This document shows, piece by piece, positions 34,854-47,656 of a DNA stretch of 64,000 bases. This DNA is from Rotaria sp. Silwood1. Its lineage: Eukaryota > Rotifera > Eurotatoria > Philodinida > Philodinidae. The stretch is taken from contig CAJNOP010000178.1 in NCBI GenBank assembly GCA_905250075.1, positions 1-64,000 on the forward strand. Direction: 5' to 3'. The notes beneath the pieces are model-generated. The model made no database searches. It was given only the letters and a program-made list of their open reading frames with translations, and was not told the DNA's origin. Position numbers and translations under genes: made by a program. The number at the start of each line of letters is the position of its first letter. Position 1 is the stretch's first letter.

Positions 34854-36539
34854 TTAAGAACAAAAAGTTTTATCTCCAACGAACTGTTGAGGTTGATTTA
34901 AATGTCGAGCAGTAGCGGCAACAACAGGTGTAAGAGATTTTGATCGTTTATTGGTTAAAATGATTGGTCGTTCTGTAACATCATTTTTAAGTATAGGTGA
35001 TGCTCGATTATTTGTTGATATGGATATTGATCCACGTCGAAATCGAATAAGATTCCAATCATAAACATAATCACGTACAAAAGCATGTCGTACAAAAAGA
35101 TCATCAAATAATTCTAATAAATAATGATAATTAGGTTCATCAGTAAATTCAAGATTACGACAATATTTTAAATAAGTTGAAAATTCACTTGGCATATTGA
35201 TACAAAGAGATTCAAGTGATGTATGAAGTTTTCGTTCACATATCTTTTCATATTTAGCCGATTTAGCTGCTGCTTTAAGACCTTGCCATGGTAAACCTTA
35301 ATATGAATATAAAAATGATCACTTTTTAGAGAATAGAAATCAGAGATCGAAACTGAATCGAATGTAATTTTTAAATACGAGCGATTAAATTCACTTCAGT
35401 ATAATATTGCTTATATTTTCATTTAAAAAAAAGTCAGTTTCTGTTGATTTATTCTATGATTAATGATTTTAAAGAAGACAGAGACATGTGCAGCTGTTTT
35501 CTTGACTACTTCTCTTTTCATAGACCTAATAAGATTTAAAGCTGCTAAACAGAAGATCTTATATTAAGACTCAAACACATCTACTTCTTATTCGTTTTGA
35601 TCTTCAATAGAAATGTATGATACTAACGTCCTTCATAAAGATAAACAAGAACATAGCCAAGTGCTTCAAGATCATCACGTCTTGATTGTTCTTTTCCAAG
35701 ATGAGAATTAATTGAAGCATAACGTGGTGTACCTGTAAGACCTTTGCCTTCACGATAGACGATATGTCGTCGTGTTTTAGAATCAATATATCGTTTTGAA
35801 AGACCAAAATCAATTAGATATAAACGATGAGACCAAGCAAAAACTCCCATTAAGAAATTATCAGGTTTTAAACTAAATTTTATTAATTTTTTATTTAAAA
35901 TAAAGAAAATGTTCGCATATAGACTTACTCACGATGGAGAAATGTACGTGAATGAATATGTTGTAAACTAAATCATATAAATCTCTTACAATAACATGAA
36001 TTAAACAAAAACTATGTACCGTTTAAGCATTTGTTCAGCAAGTAAAAGAACAGTTTTAAGTGAAAATGATCGACGACAATAACATAAAAGATCTTCAATA
36101 CTTGGACCTAATTTTTCCATAACTAATACATTATAATCATCAACTTCGCCATACCTTCAAAAATATAATATAATCTTAACTTTTTTGAATTTAATCAATT
36201 CGTTTTTTTTTTCTACACTAACCAAAATATTTTCGGAATACCAGTTCCAGAAATAAGTTTTAAAACTCGTGCTTCATAAGCTAATTGTGGATATTGAAGA
36301 GAATGAGATTCAAATTTAATAGCAACTTGTTCACGTGTATGAATATCATCTGCTTCAAATATATGTCCAAATGAACCTGAACCAATCATTGTTGTTACAC
36401 GATATCGATTTATAATCAATAAAGGTACTTGTGGTTCGTCATTTTTTGATGTTATTGTACGTGAAGCACGCAGTATTTTACCAGATAGTTGATGAGTAGC
36501 AATAGGTGGTACTACACCTTCAGCTCGAGACATTTTCAA
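34854..36539 (-). CDS. Casein kinase 1 family Ser/Thr kinase
   Basis: Cytosolic/nuclear protein kinase, 392 aa in five exons on the minus strand: 36539-36223, 36154-36020, 35967-35929, 35872-35628, 35296-34854. All catalytic elements are present: glycine loop [16 protein letters not shown] lysine, [12 protein letters not shown] formed across an exon junction, IDFGLSKRY, and the CK1-specific substitute for APE ([13 protein letters not shown]). [15 protein letters not shown] and LPWQGLKAA are CK1 hallmarks. It is closest to CK1-alpha by eye, but several positions diverge, and the last 60 aa (Ser/Arg-rich) are unrelated to vertebrate tails. The N-terminal 45 aa precede the domain. Active kinase expected. 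The first ATG (MKMSRAEG) has a second Met two codons on. Confidence 0.9.
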
Positions 36540-38890
36540 ACAAAGTGATCTTATTCAATCAATCCATTATACGTAGAGAGATGAAAACACAAACAATAAC
36601 GCAAAATAAAAGAAGAAAAGTGACGCGCTCAATTAAATAGATATTATTTCTTTGTATAATAATTTATTAATGTTAAATATTGATCTAAATATCTCTTTCT
36701 GAGAAAGAAGAAAAATCCAATACTTAAAACTTGTGAATGAAAAATTTTCTATCAACTAGATGTGAAAATACAAAAGAAACATATCTCCATCGTCTGAATG
36801 ATAAAATCAAAATAACGTGCACTTTCTGCTATTGAAAGATATGCATGTCATATCTAGGTAACTCTGTTCGATTAAGTTGTGACTTCAATGTTGACATTTA
36901 TCACATTTACTTTTTCATACACTAATTAATAAATAATTTATTAATTGACTCTTCTACTACTATAATGTATGATCGCCAGTAGACGTTTTCCTAATAAATA
37001 TACATTTATTCAATAACAAACAGTGTTAACAAAATATTACAAAATCAATAGATGTTCATTGGTTTGATTGACGATAAATATCGTAAATATATAAAATTTT
37101 TTTAAATATTGAATTCTTATTGTAATAAAAAATAAAAAAGATGATAAACATGAAAAAATGTTGTGAAGAATACTAAGAGATTGCTTCATCAGATCATACA
37201 TGAAAACAAATCTTGCAAAAAAAACTTCTCTCAACTAAATGTCATCACTTCTGATATCAATAATTCTAAAGTATATGCTAATAATATCTGTAGTACGCTT
37301 ATAAAGTTAATTGAAGATGCAAATATATAAGCGAACAATGTCAAAGTCATGAGGTTATAATTGACGAATTCATTTTCATCGTTTACATAATGAATATACA
37401 TATATATATATATACATGCGAAGAAACAATCCTTATTTGAAACCTAAACTATATAATGAATATTTACTCATCATTAATACTTGACCTTTTACTCAATAAT
37501 AACTTCAGCAGTATGATCTTCTGCTATGGATGCACCAATTTCAATTCTTAGAATTAATTAGAATAGCTTATTGCATAATTCCTAGTTTTACATGTATTCA
37601 CATAAATTAAGAATTCGATTTCAAGTTTTTTTTTTAAGACCAAGTCATTTCAATTCATTCCAGTTTCAGTTTCAGTTTCAGTTTCAAGTCAAAACCCAGA
37701 TCCGGAATTAGTTAGAACTAATATTGACGCATCCCATATCTCTTGTTGCATTTATATTTATAAGAAAAAAATCCAGTTTCGAATGTGTGTTTTAATTGGT
37801 ATAGTATGTGAATAAATTATTTATTGATTGGCATATTAAACCTAACTGTGACAAACATCAATATCTAAGTTGTTACTTCATCAACCTAGGTAACCTGGAC
37901 AAGCCATATATTATTAAGTCAATTTCATCAACGTCCATTATACGCATACACCAGGACGTTCACACCTATGTTTCGGATTTCTCGACTGTTTTTCATAGCA
38001 AATAATTTTAATTTCATCCTTTTCTGCCTATATCGCCCTTAACTATTACTCAACGGCTGTCCAATCAAAATAGTGAGAACTGTCACTCAACAAAAGACTG
38101 GAAGATAATGGTTAGTTTTTGATTTTTTTGTCGATGTATCTTTAATTCAAAGAATGATCCAAACAAATGGATCTTCATTCAATTTGGTTCCGATTTTTGT
38201 TTCCAAATTAATTTCAAAATCTTCATGTATAGCAGCTTGTTGATGCAAAATCTGATCTTCTAGACAAATAAATTTCGTGTTAAAACAATAAAAGGAATTC
38301 TTGGAAACCATTCAGATTTATTCAAAAGATCAAAATATCGATATCCCAAATGTAAAATTGAAAGAGTAACCCTAAACAAAAAAAAAGCAATAACAATGAA
38401 GTCAACATAGCTCATAACTGCCACCAGGAATATCCGTCTGAGAATCTATCAACGACAATGTGTTAGCATTAAATTATCATTATCTTCAATACTAATACAT
38501 AGACTTCCGACTAATAGACATCGGACATTGTAAACTCAGAAATTCCAAAAACCAAACAATGGAAATATTATTTCCGATTAAGAGAAACCTTTCTTCTATG
38601 ATCGAAAACTTTCAAACATGAACTCTCAGTTATATAGTCGCAGATAGCAGATGTATTAGAATGAAAATGATGCTAACAATCTAGCATTCATTAAAAGCGT
38701 TCATATTAGTATTAATACTAATGTTCATCTAAATTTCAATGAAAATTTTTGTTCAGATTCAATCGATCGATATTTATATTATTCATCAATACAATGTAGA
38801 ATATTGTTATTATTAAGAGAAAATTTTTTGTGTATTCTTTTACGTAAATAAAATTAGATATTGTACAATAAATAAAAGAAAAAAAGAATA
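36540..38890. other. Intergenic; short CAGTTT microsatellite
   Basis: No supported gene. About 37663-37686 holds four tandem CAGTTT units; about 37397-37412 is an AT dinucleotide run. Otherwise AT-rich sequence. Confidence 0.5.
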
Positions 38891-39759
38891 TTATGAAAAG
38901 CTACCACAACATGATTTAGCAGTATTATCACTTGTCGATTGATTTGATGATGGATAATAAGGTCTTATTGTTTGACTAACCGGGCGTGGACCTTCGTGTG
39001 GATTCTCTTTTAATGAATCCATTCGAGATGCCCAATTTCGATATATGTCTGCAATAAGACTACGGAAAGCTTGTTCTACATTCGTTGCGTCTAATGCTGA
39101 TGTTTCAATATAACTAGAAAAAAAAAAGTAAAAACAAAATTTTTATTTTGTTTCTAATACTTATACTAAAGAATATATCTTACGGAATATTTCTTTCATC
39201 AGCATAACGTTTAGCATTTTCATAAAGTACTGCACGCATATGTCGTTGATCGATTTTATTACCAACTAAAATAATACAACATTCAATACCAGCATTTGCT
39301 CGCACTTCATTATACCTATTTGAAAAACGAAAATAAATAAGAAGTTTTAAAATGATTGCTTTTTATTTATTTTTTTTTACCATTGATCAAGATTTTGAAA
39401 TGTTGATGCTTTAAGAATATCAAAAACTAATAGAGTACCTAAAGCATTACGATAATAAGCTTTTGTAATGGCCATAAAACGTTCTTGACCAGCTATAAAT
39501 ATATAAAAATTTATTCTTTGTTTTCTTTTTTAAAAAGAAAAATAAAACAATCATTTTTACCAGTATCCCATATTTGTACTTTAATTGTTTTACCATCAAC
39601 TTGAACTTCTTTTGTTGAAAATTCCACACCAATCGTTGAACGACTTTCAAGTGAAAATTCATTACGAGTAAAACGTGATAATAAATTTGATTTGCCAACA
39701 CCTGAATCACCTGTTAAAACAATTTTAAATACATAATCAGCTGCTGAAGATTCTGCCAT
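38891..39759 (-). CDS. Rab11-like small GTPase
   Basis: Membrane-trafficking GTPase of recycling endosomes, 221 aa in four exons on the minus strand: 39759-39561, 39492-39381, 39315-39184, 39113-38891. G-box motifs are intact: [11 protein letters not shown] (P-loop), [20 protein letters not shown] (switch I), WDTAGQER (switch II, split by an intron), VGNKIDQRH and ETSALDATN. The opening [19 protein letters not shown] is the Rab11 signature. The C-terminus ends SCCGSFS, a double-Cys geranylgeranylation site like CCQNI of Rab11. Compared with canonical Rab11, helix 2-4 residues diverge ([19 protein letters not shown]), so it may be a lineage-specific Rab11/Rab25-type paralog. An acceptor-like TTGTAG lies 20 bp before the ATG. 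Confidence 0.9.
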
Positions 39760-40581
39760 AGATTTTTTTTGTTTGTTCTACAATTAAAAAAAAATTATCA
39801 AAACTTTACTACTACCTATAAATGCAATATTTATTGAATATGATCGAAAAGGCTTTGTTTCTGACTCATCGTCGATGTCAATAAAATAGAAGAAAATGTC
39901 TTATCGCCTGATAAAATACTCAAGAGAGGAAGAAGTAAAAGAAAAAATAATTAATTGACGATTGTTTGAGATTGAATATTAAAATTTATGTGTTTGGTGT
40001 AAACGAATAACAACAAACAAAAAAATATTGTTCGCTTACTTGCAAATATTGTTTTGATCGCTTAGGTACTTATTTATAAATGATGAAGCTAATATCAAAT
40101 CAGCGTGGTCCTTGTGTATATATTACTAGTTTGTCATTGACTCGTCTATGGTAGCAAAAAAGAAAAGCAGAAGAAAATAATCGTCGTATTTTTTTCTCTT
40201 CTCAAATTAATGTGTATATAAAGAAAGGTGAATCATATTGTCCCATTTTTCTCGTCGTTCACTTTATATTATATTCAAGGTAGTACGACGACAGAATAGA
40301 ACAGAGCTGTATAACAAAAAACATGAAGAAAAAGAAAAACAAAGGATAATAAAGAGAAAGAAAAAGAACACAATATATCCGATTTATTTTTGTATATGAA
40401 GCATTTTTTCTTGATTACACATAAGAAAATAACTACACAAAAAAGTTTTATATTCGATTAAAGCATCATAAGTAATTTGGATACTTAATGAATTGACGAA
40501 ATATCAAGGAATTTCGATTGATATTGATTTGAAGTTCGCCAAAAGTACTTCCATATCATATAGAAAGGTTAAGAAAACTTT

Positions 40582-40997
40582 TCGATAAGAGCTATTTGTT
40601 ATGATACATCACGATAATACTTTTATGTATTGTGAATAAATTTTGAAAGAATCAAGAGAGAAAATGGTGACTTTTACCTTTGAAAAGAGGAAATGATGAC
40701 AGATCAAATCGTTTATTACAGTTTTATTCTTCAGTTGACCTTTATGATAATAAAGTCTACTTCATGAGATGTTCACAGTGAGTTTTCAGTTATAAGATGT
40801 TTAAATTTCATCATTTAGGAGGTACCGACGTGTTCTACTCGATATTGAAAGTAGCTATTTCTATTTTCCTTTGATAAGGAAGTAATTTTTTAGCCTTGTG
40901 TAATAAAATCTGCACTTCTCTGTCTAGATTCTATCAAAAGTTATTCGAAATATTTAAAGTGTTATTATCACATATCATAACAAACAGCTCTTATCGA
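40582..40997. repeat. Foldback element, about 416 bp
   Basis: Arms TCGATAAGAGCTATTTGTTA at the left and TAACAAACAGCTCTTATCGA at the right match almost perfectly at the ends. Similarity continues inward for roughly 80 bp with decay (GATAATAC... to GAATC). No clear target duplication. Probably a MITE. Confidence 0.6.
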
Positions 40998-41630
40998 CAT
41001 TTTGTTTTTATGATACCTATTTAAAGAATGATACATTTCAGAACAGTATTTTTACAATCAGCACATATAGAGAAAGTTTTTCTTGACATCTTAGTTCTTG
41101 AAATATCAAAATTTCATTGAGTTTTTCTAATAAAAAGCTATGATTTCTTTAAGATCACATGGAAAACTTACTTCCGAATTTTGACTTGAAAGTTTGCTGT
41201 TACACATGAGAACGTTTCATCTAGTCATATCTCATAATTAGTGCTCTGACAACAGATGGAAAGTGATATTATTTTACTAAGAGTTCGTTCTTAATGAAGA
41301 CTCATCCCCAGATGATGTACTGAATATATGGAGAGAAAAATGAATGAGTATATAGTTAACATCTATGATCATGATGGAAAAAAATCTTTATGTGTATATA
41401 TCCACGATTATGACGTTTAGTATCAATATTGTGTTTCCTTTCAATATCAATAGCAGCTAGTAAACGTACTTACCGAAATTTATTGAATTTTAGAAGCAAA
41501 AGCATATCAAGTGAAACCTGACCTTGAGATGATTTTTTGTTTTTTCTTGTTTTTATTTAAGAAAGAAACTAAATAGTAAAATTTTTCATATAAAATAAAA
41601 GTTGGGAAATCCTACTATGACTGTACGTGA

Positions 41631-41856
41631 CAGGGGTGTCGCGAGGTCGGAAGAATTGGAGAGGGGGATGTCGATAACGTAGGAAGTCGTTAAAAAAAAT
41701 TTTGCTAAAAATGACCGAACTTTGGGGGAAAGGAGAATAAAAGTTTTTTTTTTGAAATTGGTGAACAAAAAAAAAACAAAATACTGAAATTTTGCTATAG
41801 CAAATGGAAAATTTTTCAAGATTGAGGGAGTCATCTCCCCGCTCGTGACAGCTCTG
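41631..41856. mobile_element. Short hAT-like MITE
   Basis: 226 bp with imperfect TIRs: CAGGGGTGTCGCGAG at the left and the complement of CAGAGCTGTCACGAG at the right (12 of 15). The flanking octamers GTACGTGA and ATACCTGG match 5 of 8, weakly compatible with a decayed 8-bp duplication. Confidence 0.45.
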
Positions 41857-42028
41857 ATACCTGGTCTCGATCGAAAAGCAATTCGACACTTGGAGAGGTT
41901 CTCCAATAAGTAACACATATTCACCGATTATATCTATATTTATGTAATATCGTTGTTTTTACACAAACAAACAAAGCGAGATGGATTGTAGACATACAAA
42001 ACACAATACACAAAAAAAGTAAAAACAT

Positions 42029-44700
42029 TTATCGTCGTTTATGATGATGATGTTTAAGATCTCTTCGTTTCAAACTTGGATCATCAATAACTTGTTTCAT
42101 CATAGGTCGAATAAAGTCCTCTTCTTCATCATCAGATGACGATAAATCATTTTTTTTCTTTGCTCGTTGTTTAATTAATTCATTAACTTTCTCTTCTTTT
42201 TCATCACGTTCTTTATATGAACGAACATTTTGTTGACGCTGTTCAGTTCGTATAGCTCCATCAACAAGCATTTCCCGTATACGACGTTCTTGTTCTTCTT
42301 TAGATTGTTTTTCACGCGATTTTGTTTGATGTGGTGGAGTACGCTCACGACGTGAAGAAGCAGGACGAGGTGGTGGTGATGGACTACGACGTTGATGATG
42401 ATGATGATGACGACGAGGAGATGAAGATAAATGATGTCGATGACGACGTGATGGTGATGGACTATGACGACGACGATGTTGTGGCGATCGAGACCGGGAA
42501 TGACGCTTTCTTTTATGTGAAGATGATGACGATGATTGTCTATAAATAAAATATGAAAAGAAAATAATCATTTAGTCGTATACATTACTAAAAAGTCAAG
42601 TACCTATAAGTTTATAGGACTAAGTGAGTATATGAAAGATTGAATACGAATCTCTAACTGATAAAAGCTGAAGTAAATCATAATTTCTTAAATGATGTCT
42701 TATAATAATTATTGTCATCCATCTATAAGTATTAATTTGAAATCGCTTGTGAGTTGCACAAGGTAATCTTGTTCATCTTTCTTAAAATTAATTAATTTAA
42801 CTATTTTAATCAGAAGTAAATCAATATGTTCTGACATGATTTTATGATGCCAGTTATTAACACAAAATGACGAGATCTTGAACTAAACCTTGTTGCTGTT
42901 GTCTAATACTGTATTTTTTGGTATAAACTCACGACTAGTAGTTCACTTTCTTTTCCTATGTGTCATGTGATTATTTATCATAACTTAATTTCTTTCTCCT
43001 CTTGCACTTGAATGATAGAATATATGTTGCTCCCATACAGAGGTTTAACTCTGTGTACTATTGATCGGTTACCTCAAGGGTTTGTGAATGTACATAAGTA
43101 ATGTGAAGGCACCATTTTACCATCATCGAATTTTAGTAAAATAGGGACACCGAGAAAAAATCTAAAACTTTTATAATACAGTATTCTCCTTAAGGTCTGT
43201 CTCTGCAAAGTTTCAAGGCGAAAATTATTTTTCTTGAAGTAGTCCGTAGCATTCAGTATCGGAGCTCTTTTCAGAGTTTCTAGAGTTCATTAGGACCTAT
43301 GTGATATATATAATTCCGACTGAAAAGTGCTATATCATTTATGAGACTTCTCTCATGACTTTCGTATAATAATTTTATTTAAAGTCACAATTTTTCTTCA
43401 TATAAAATAAATGAAAAAACTTATAGACACATACCTTTTAAATAGACTACTAATAATCGTCTGTCAAAAAAATATATGACGGTGGGTATTTTTGCAGTAG
43501 TTCAAGAGAAAAGATTCAGGACTATCGACCTGTATTGAAATTCGATTGGTCACCAATTGATCGATCAGATGAGTTTTTGATGGAGATTTTTCGAGTATGA
43601 TATTAAGGCCAACATTCCTGAGACCTCTGATATCAGCTAATTGACTTTTGATCACCCAAGAAAGAAGCCAGGCAGAGAGTTATTCACCATGTCGAGTCGA
43701 ATGGTGATATTTTTTTAGGTTTGAAGTGATCTGACACTTTTATCACAATATTTTTGGAATTCCACAATCAGTCTCTATGTAACAAAGAAGTTGACGTTTC
43801 AAAAATATGAAGATACCAGTATCAGATTATGTCAAGCCTAAAACCAAATATCATAATCACAGGTCAATTGACTGGAATCGAGAGTCTCAAAAAAAAAGTC
43901 TTATAACTGTCGGACAAAACAAGCTAGGAGTGCCGACTTTGTAGATATCAGAATAGAAATAACTTTAGAATATTTTTTTCGAAAGTCTCCACCAAACGCA
44001 TCTGATTGATCGATATTTCACTGATACAATTTCAATATATATTGATGGTTCCGAGCCTTCTCTCTTGCACGATGAAAATCATAACTCTCTAGTTCTTGTC
44101 GTTACTGAACTATTGCAGAAATACCCATGATCATTATATCTTTCAACAGACGATTACAAGGCTCAAAGATTAACTATTAGGATTGAATAATAGATATAAA
44201 ATTGTTCGAATATTTTCTGCTTCTGTATATAATTAGAATTAGATAACGGTAGCTGACCATATATGTATTCTTAAAAAATCTTTTCTGTGAATAATGCTTC
44301 ATCATCTTAGTTAAGAACAAAATTTTACTTACGCAGATTCTTGTCGTTCTAAAAGTTCTTTAAGTTGTTTAAGTCGAACAGGATTTTCTAAAATTCTTTT
44401 CTTTTGTTCAATTTCTTTTTTCTTAATTAAATATAATGGATCTTCACGAATTTTATTAGCTAAATCAATAGTTGATGTTGTTGTATTATCTTCAGTTACA
44501 TTATTTGACTGTGAATCAGCGTCAAATTTTTTTCCGAGTAAATAATCTTCAGATTTCGTACGATCACCAGAATAAATCCATTCAAGACGAGGTTCTTGTG
44601 GTTCACGTATTTCGCGATTAAGTCGAAGCATTTTTTGACGTTCCTGTTCATCATACATAGTTCCTGTAGGCTCTTGAGCAATACTTTTTCGCATAGACAT
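42029..44700 (-). CDS. CWC25: Spliceosome factor CWC25
   Basis: Pre-mRNA splicing factor acting at the first catalytic step (Cwc25 is recruited to the activated spliceosome after Prp2). Two exons on the minus strand (44700-44333, 42539-42029) give 292 aa. Exon 1 has the conserved CWC25 core: RLEWIYSG, DYLLGKKFD, ASKIREDPL-type sequence (ANKIREDPLYLIKKKE), NPVRLKQLKELLE. Exon 2 is an RS/His-rich domain, then KEEQERRIREMLVDGAIR, matching ELERKRQEMMENAKWRE of human. The usual N-terminal CIR module (LNLKKSWHP, then NVEKVWKAEQ) is absent: an in-frame stop lies 12 nt upstream of the ATG and I found no upstream exon. The 1.8-kb intron is among the longest in the window and contains an old repeat. 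Confidence 0.85.
43470..43760. repeat. Diverged repeat related to 5420-5830
   Basis: It lies in the CWC25 intron. Shared blocks with 5420-5830 in the same order: TTGATCGATCAGATGA, CCTGAGACCTC, and a GGCAGA...GTCGAGTCGAATGGT block. Similarity is patchy, so an old dispersed repeat is the likeliest reading. Confidence 0.35.
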
Positions 44701-45364
44701 TTTAGAAGTTTCTCATATCAAGGAAAATGTCAACATAGACAAAGACAATAGAAGGAATCAACATTTCTTTAGATTGGTTCACATCGACTCAGCCTATCAA
44801 CAAATTCAATACAGATGCCGCTCGAAGCAAGTTTGAGAAAAAAATTTAGTTTATATGTGTAAATTATTCTAACTTAGTCGAAAAATAACCATGAGACAAA
44901 ATTCGGAAGTTCAAGGAAGAGAAAAATGGATTCAGTGTTTTGAGCAGTGACACCGAGATTTTATGTGTCTGCCGTTGTAACTCTTCACAGTTGGGGTGTG
45001 TATGATACTGTTTCAGCTTTCCTAATTGTAGAATACCTCGATTCTCGGCAATTTGGTTTCGACATCGATTGCTGTTAGTTTTCCAATCTCTGGATGATGA
45101 GTATTGCTGTTTATTAAGCGTAGAAATTCTGTATTATGTGAAAAATGATGACTTACATTAACGAAACCAATGTGTAGATATTTATTAAGATGATTGTTTC
45201 GTTACTGGTATGAATTTCATATTTTATGCATATGATTATCATTCAGGGCTTCGTCTAACAAGAGATCGAATCCATGAAGTTAAGTTGTTTAGATAAGGAT
45301 AAGTAAGTGGCTTGACATAAATAGAGGTGTATACTAATTATAGGTTTTTAATGTGGTGCCTAGC
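44701..45364. other. Intergenic upstream of CWC25
   Basis: No supported gene. The missing CWC25 N-terminal exon would be expected here, but no minus-strand match to SWHP or VWKAE is apparent by eye. Confidence 0.4.
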
Positions 45365-46497
45365 CAGAGTTAGAACCGGTAAAAAATTATAAAATGGTCC
45401 GATCCGGCCGATTGAAAAATTCTAACGATCCGGTCCAATCGGAAACTGGCCGGTCGAAATCACATGTCCAACCGGTGAAATTCTGACAAAAAACCGGTTA
45501 AAAACTGAAGAAAAAATGACAAATTTGTTTGAAAAACAGATTTCAGCAAAAACGGTTCCAAATATGAAATAGTTTAGAAGCGCATGTAAAAGGTACTCAT
45601 CATAATAAATCTTTTTAAAGAGAATCTCACAACAAATGATTAATGTAAGATATGTTTTGAGTACTTTTTTACGCATTCTAACAGAAAAACATATGACACC
45701 TTAGTTTTTATGGCCAAAAAACGATTAACAAAGAAGACTTTTCAAAAATTTCAATCGGTATAATTCCGGTGTCTACCGATCCGGTTAACTTCTTCAACTA
45801 GTTCCGCCGTATCGACTCCAGTCCTGGCATGAGTGCAGGTAGCTGAAAATTCGATGTTTTCTCATGAAGCTTCTAAAAAGAAGTTCAGCTGAGAACAAGT
45901 ATTTTAAAAATACTTTTACATAATTTCAATTTCTGATGAAATGCGATTAAACTTTCAGGAAGTCCGTGAAAAAGATATGCATAATGTTTGAAATTCATGA
46001 AACATTCCCATTTTGTAAATGGACTATCGAGAATATCCTAGCTGATTAGCGTAATCGTACCTTGTCTCTCGGTGAATATACTAATGCAAAGGACACGCAA
46101 AAATCGAAAAATAGTTTTTCCTAAATGCTCTGCTTTTCTCAACTAAGATATGTATCTTCGAATTTTATTCTTAAACCGTCTTTTCATGGCTATGCATATT
46201 AAATAGAAACAACAAAATTAAAAACACAAGGTATATAATACTACATAATGATAAACAGCGACAAGAAGTCATTTTTAATTCCAACTTTGGTGCATTGCTG
46301 ACAGTTTCGAAAGGCTTTCTATAGATATATCGATAACGTATCATTTCATCTAATTGCATAGCAAAAATCGTAAAACATTTAAAAAAAAGAGTAAAATGAA
46401 GATAGTCTGAAAAGTTCAACCGATGAATTTCCGGTTTTTATCAGCTCGGTTGATTTCCTAAACTGGTCCGGCTGAATCGGTACCGATTCCAACTCTG
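45365..46497. mobile_element. hAT-like non-autonomous element (family A, copy 2)
   Basis: TIR CAGAGTTAGAACCGGT at the left; complement of CAGAGTTGGAATCGGTACC at the right. Flanks TGCCTAGC and TGCAGAGC match 6 of 8. It is the same family as 28912-29663 (CAGAGTTGGAACC, CCGG-rich ends). A second right-end-like stretch at about 45760-45828 (ACCGATCCGGTT, CGACTCCAGTCCTGG) suggests a composite or nested copy. Confidence 0.65.
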
Positions 46498-47656
46498 TGC
46501 AGAGCGCAGCATATCTCTGGTCGGTCGAGTATGCATTCGTCCTTCAAACTTTAGGTGTTTGTCGCTAGAAATCACATCAAATGTTGTCACCTTATATCGT
46601 GATGATTTCGAGATCGATCTGACACCCTTTTTCCAAACTTTAACGAGGATGTTCCGTTTCATCAGTGTATACAAACTAATTATAGATAACGAATCACCTA
46701 AATAATTAAATGATTTATTGATATCGTTTGTGAGAAATATGTTGATATGTTTTTACAGCGTTCTCCTAATGCTGAATTCGTCCACATCTGCCCTACAATT
46801 ACTTTTCTACTTCAACAAACTGATCAGTGGAAACGTGAATTATAGAAAACACGGGCACAGGAAAAGGAATCAATTCTAGTGAAACGTAAATATCGTTTAG
46901 AAAAAATTAATTTCTGCTGGATTGTAAAATTCATCATTGGTTTTATTAGCTTAATTTTTTGAATCGTCATAACTAAATTCATTTTTCTTAATTAAATATC
47001 AAACTTTGTACAGTTTAAATAAAAAACTAAACTTTGAAGTTCAGGCTGCTAGTGAATTTTTGTTAAAATCCAACAATCTTACACTTCAGGAGCAACGTAC
47101 TGATTTCAATTCTGTTTCATATTTTTGAATTTTCTGTCAATAATAACAAGAACAATGACTGATGCAGGAAAAAACCAAAAGGCAGATATTAACTTTAATA
47201 AATTCCAGTAAAAAGAGGATAGGTTCTCAGTTAAAAGAAGTACCATATGTTTGAGGCACTAAACAGGAGTTCCTCTTCCAAACTATTCCTAATGAAGAAA
47301 GATTTGTTTCCAGTAGACCAACAAAATGTTTATATTGAAATGATTAACTGTCGTTATCATCAAAAACAAAGGATTTTACATGAGTCCTCAAGAATTTTCT
47401 CTCATAACTATCATAAATTTATAATTTATTGTAATATTTTTTCTAGTATTATTTTATACTTCATTGCAATTTTTTTTTCTCGACAACTAATTTATTTTTA
47501 AGATTTCAAAAAACCTTTTTGTGAAAATATTAGGATCAAAGATTGCTTGATGTAGATAAAAAGTTCTAAAAGTATTTTGTTCAAGGACTTTCGTAACATT
47601 GCGTTGAATGTTTATAGTCAAAACTTGATTTTCAATTATGTTTATCAATTTGGATG
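46498..47656. other. Intergenic, no gene seen
   Basis: AT-rich. A short open frame at 47247-47501 ends in a hydrophobic stretch but has no recognisable homology or splice context. Likely decayed repeat sequence upstream of the retroelement relic. Confidence 0.4.

Larger units (their letters stand above)
39760..42028. other. Intergenic with two small inverted-repeat elements
   Basis: No supported gene. It contains the foldback at 40582-40997 and the short hAT-like MITE at 41631-41856, listed separately. Overlapping minus-strand frames at 41569-41924 overlap this MITE and do not look coding. Confidence 0.55.

Noticed and set aside
41569..41924. Two overlapping minus-strand frames of about 112-115 aa
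   Set aside because: They overlap the small hAT-like MITE, have no domain signal, and both remain open at once, which argues against coding.
42322..42549. Asp/Val-rich plus-strand frame
   Set aside because: Mirror of the RS/His-rich repeat codons of CWC25 exon 2.
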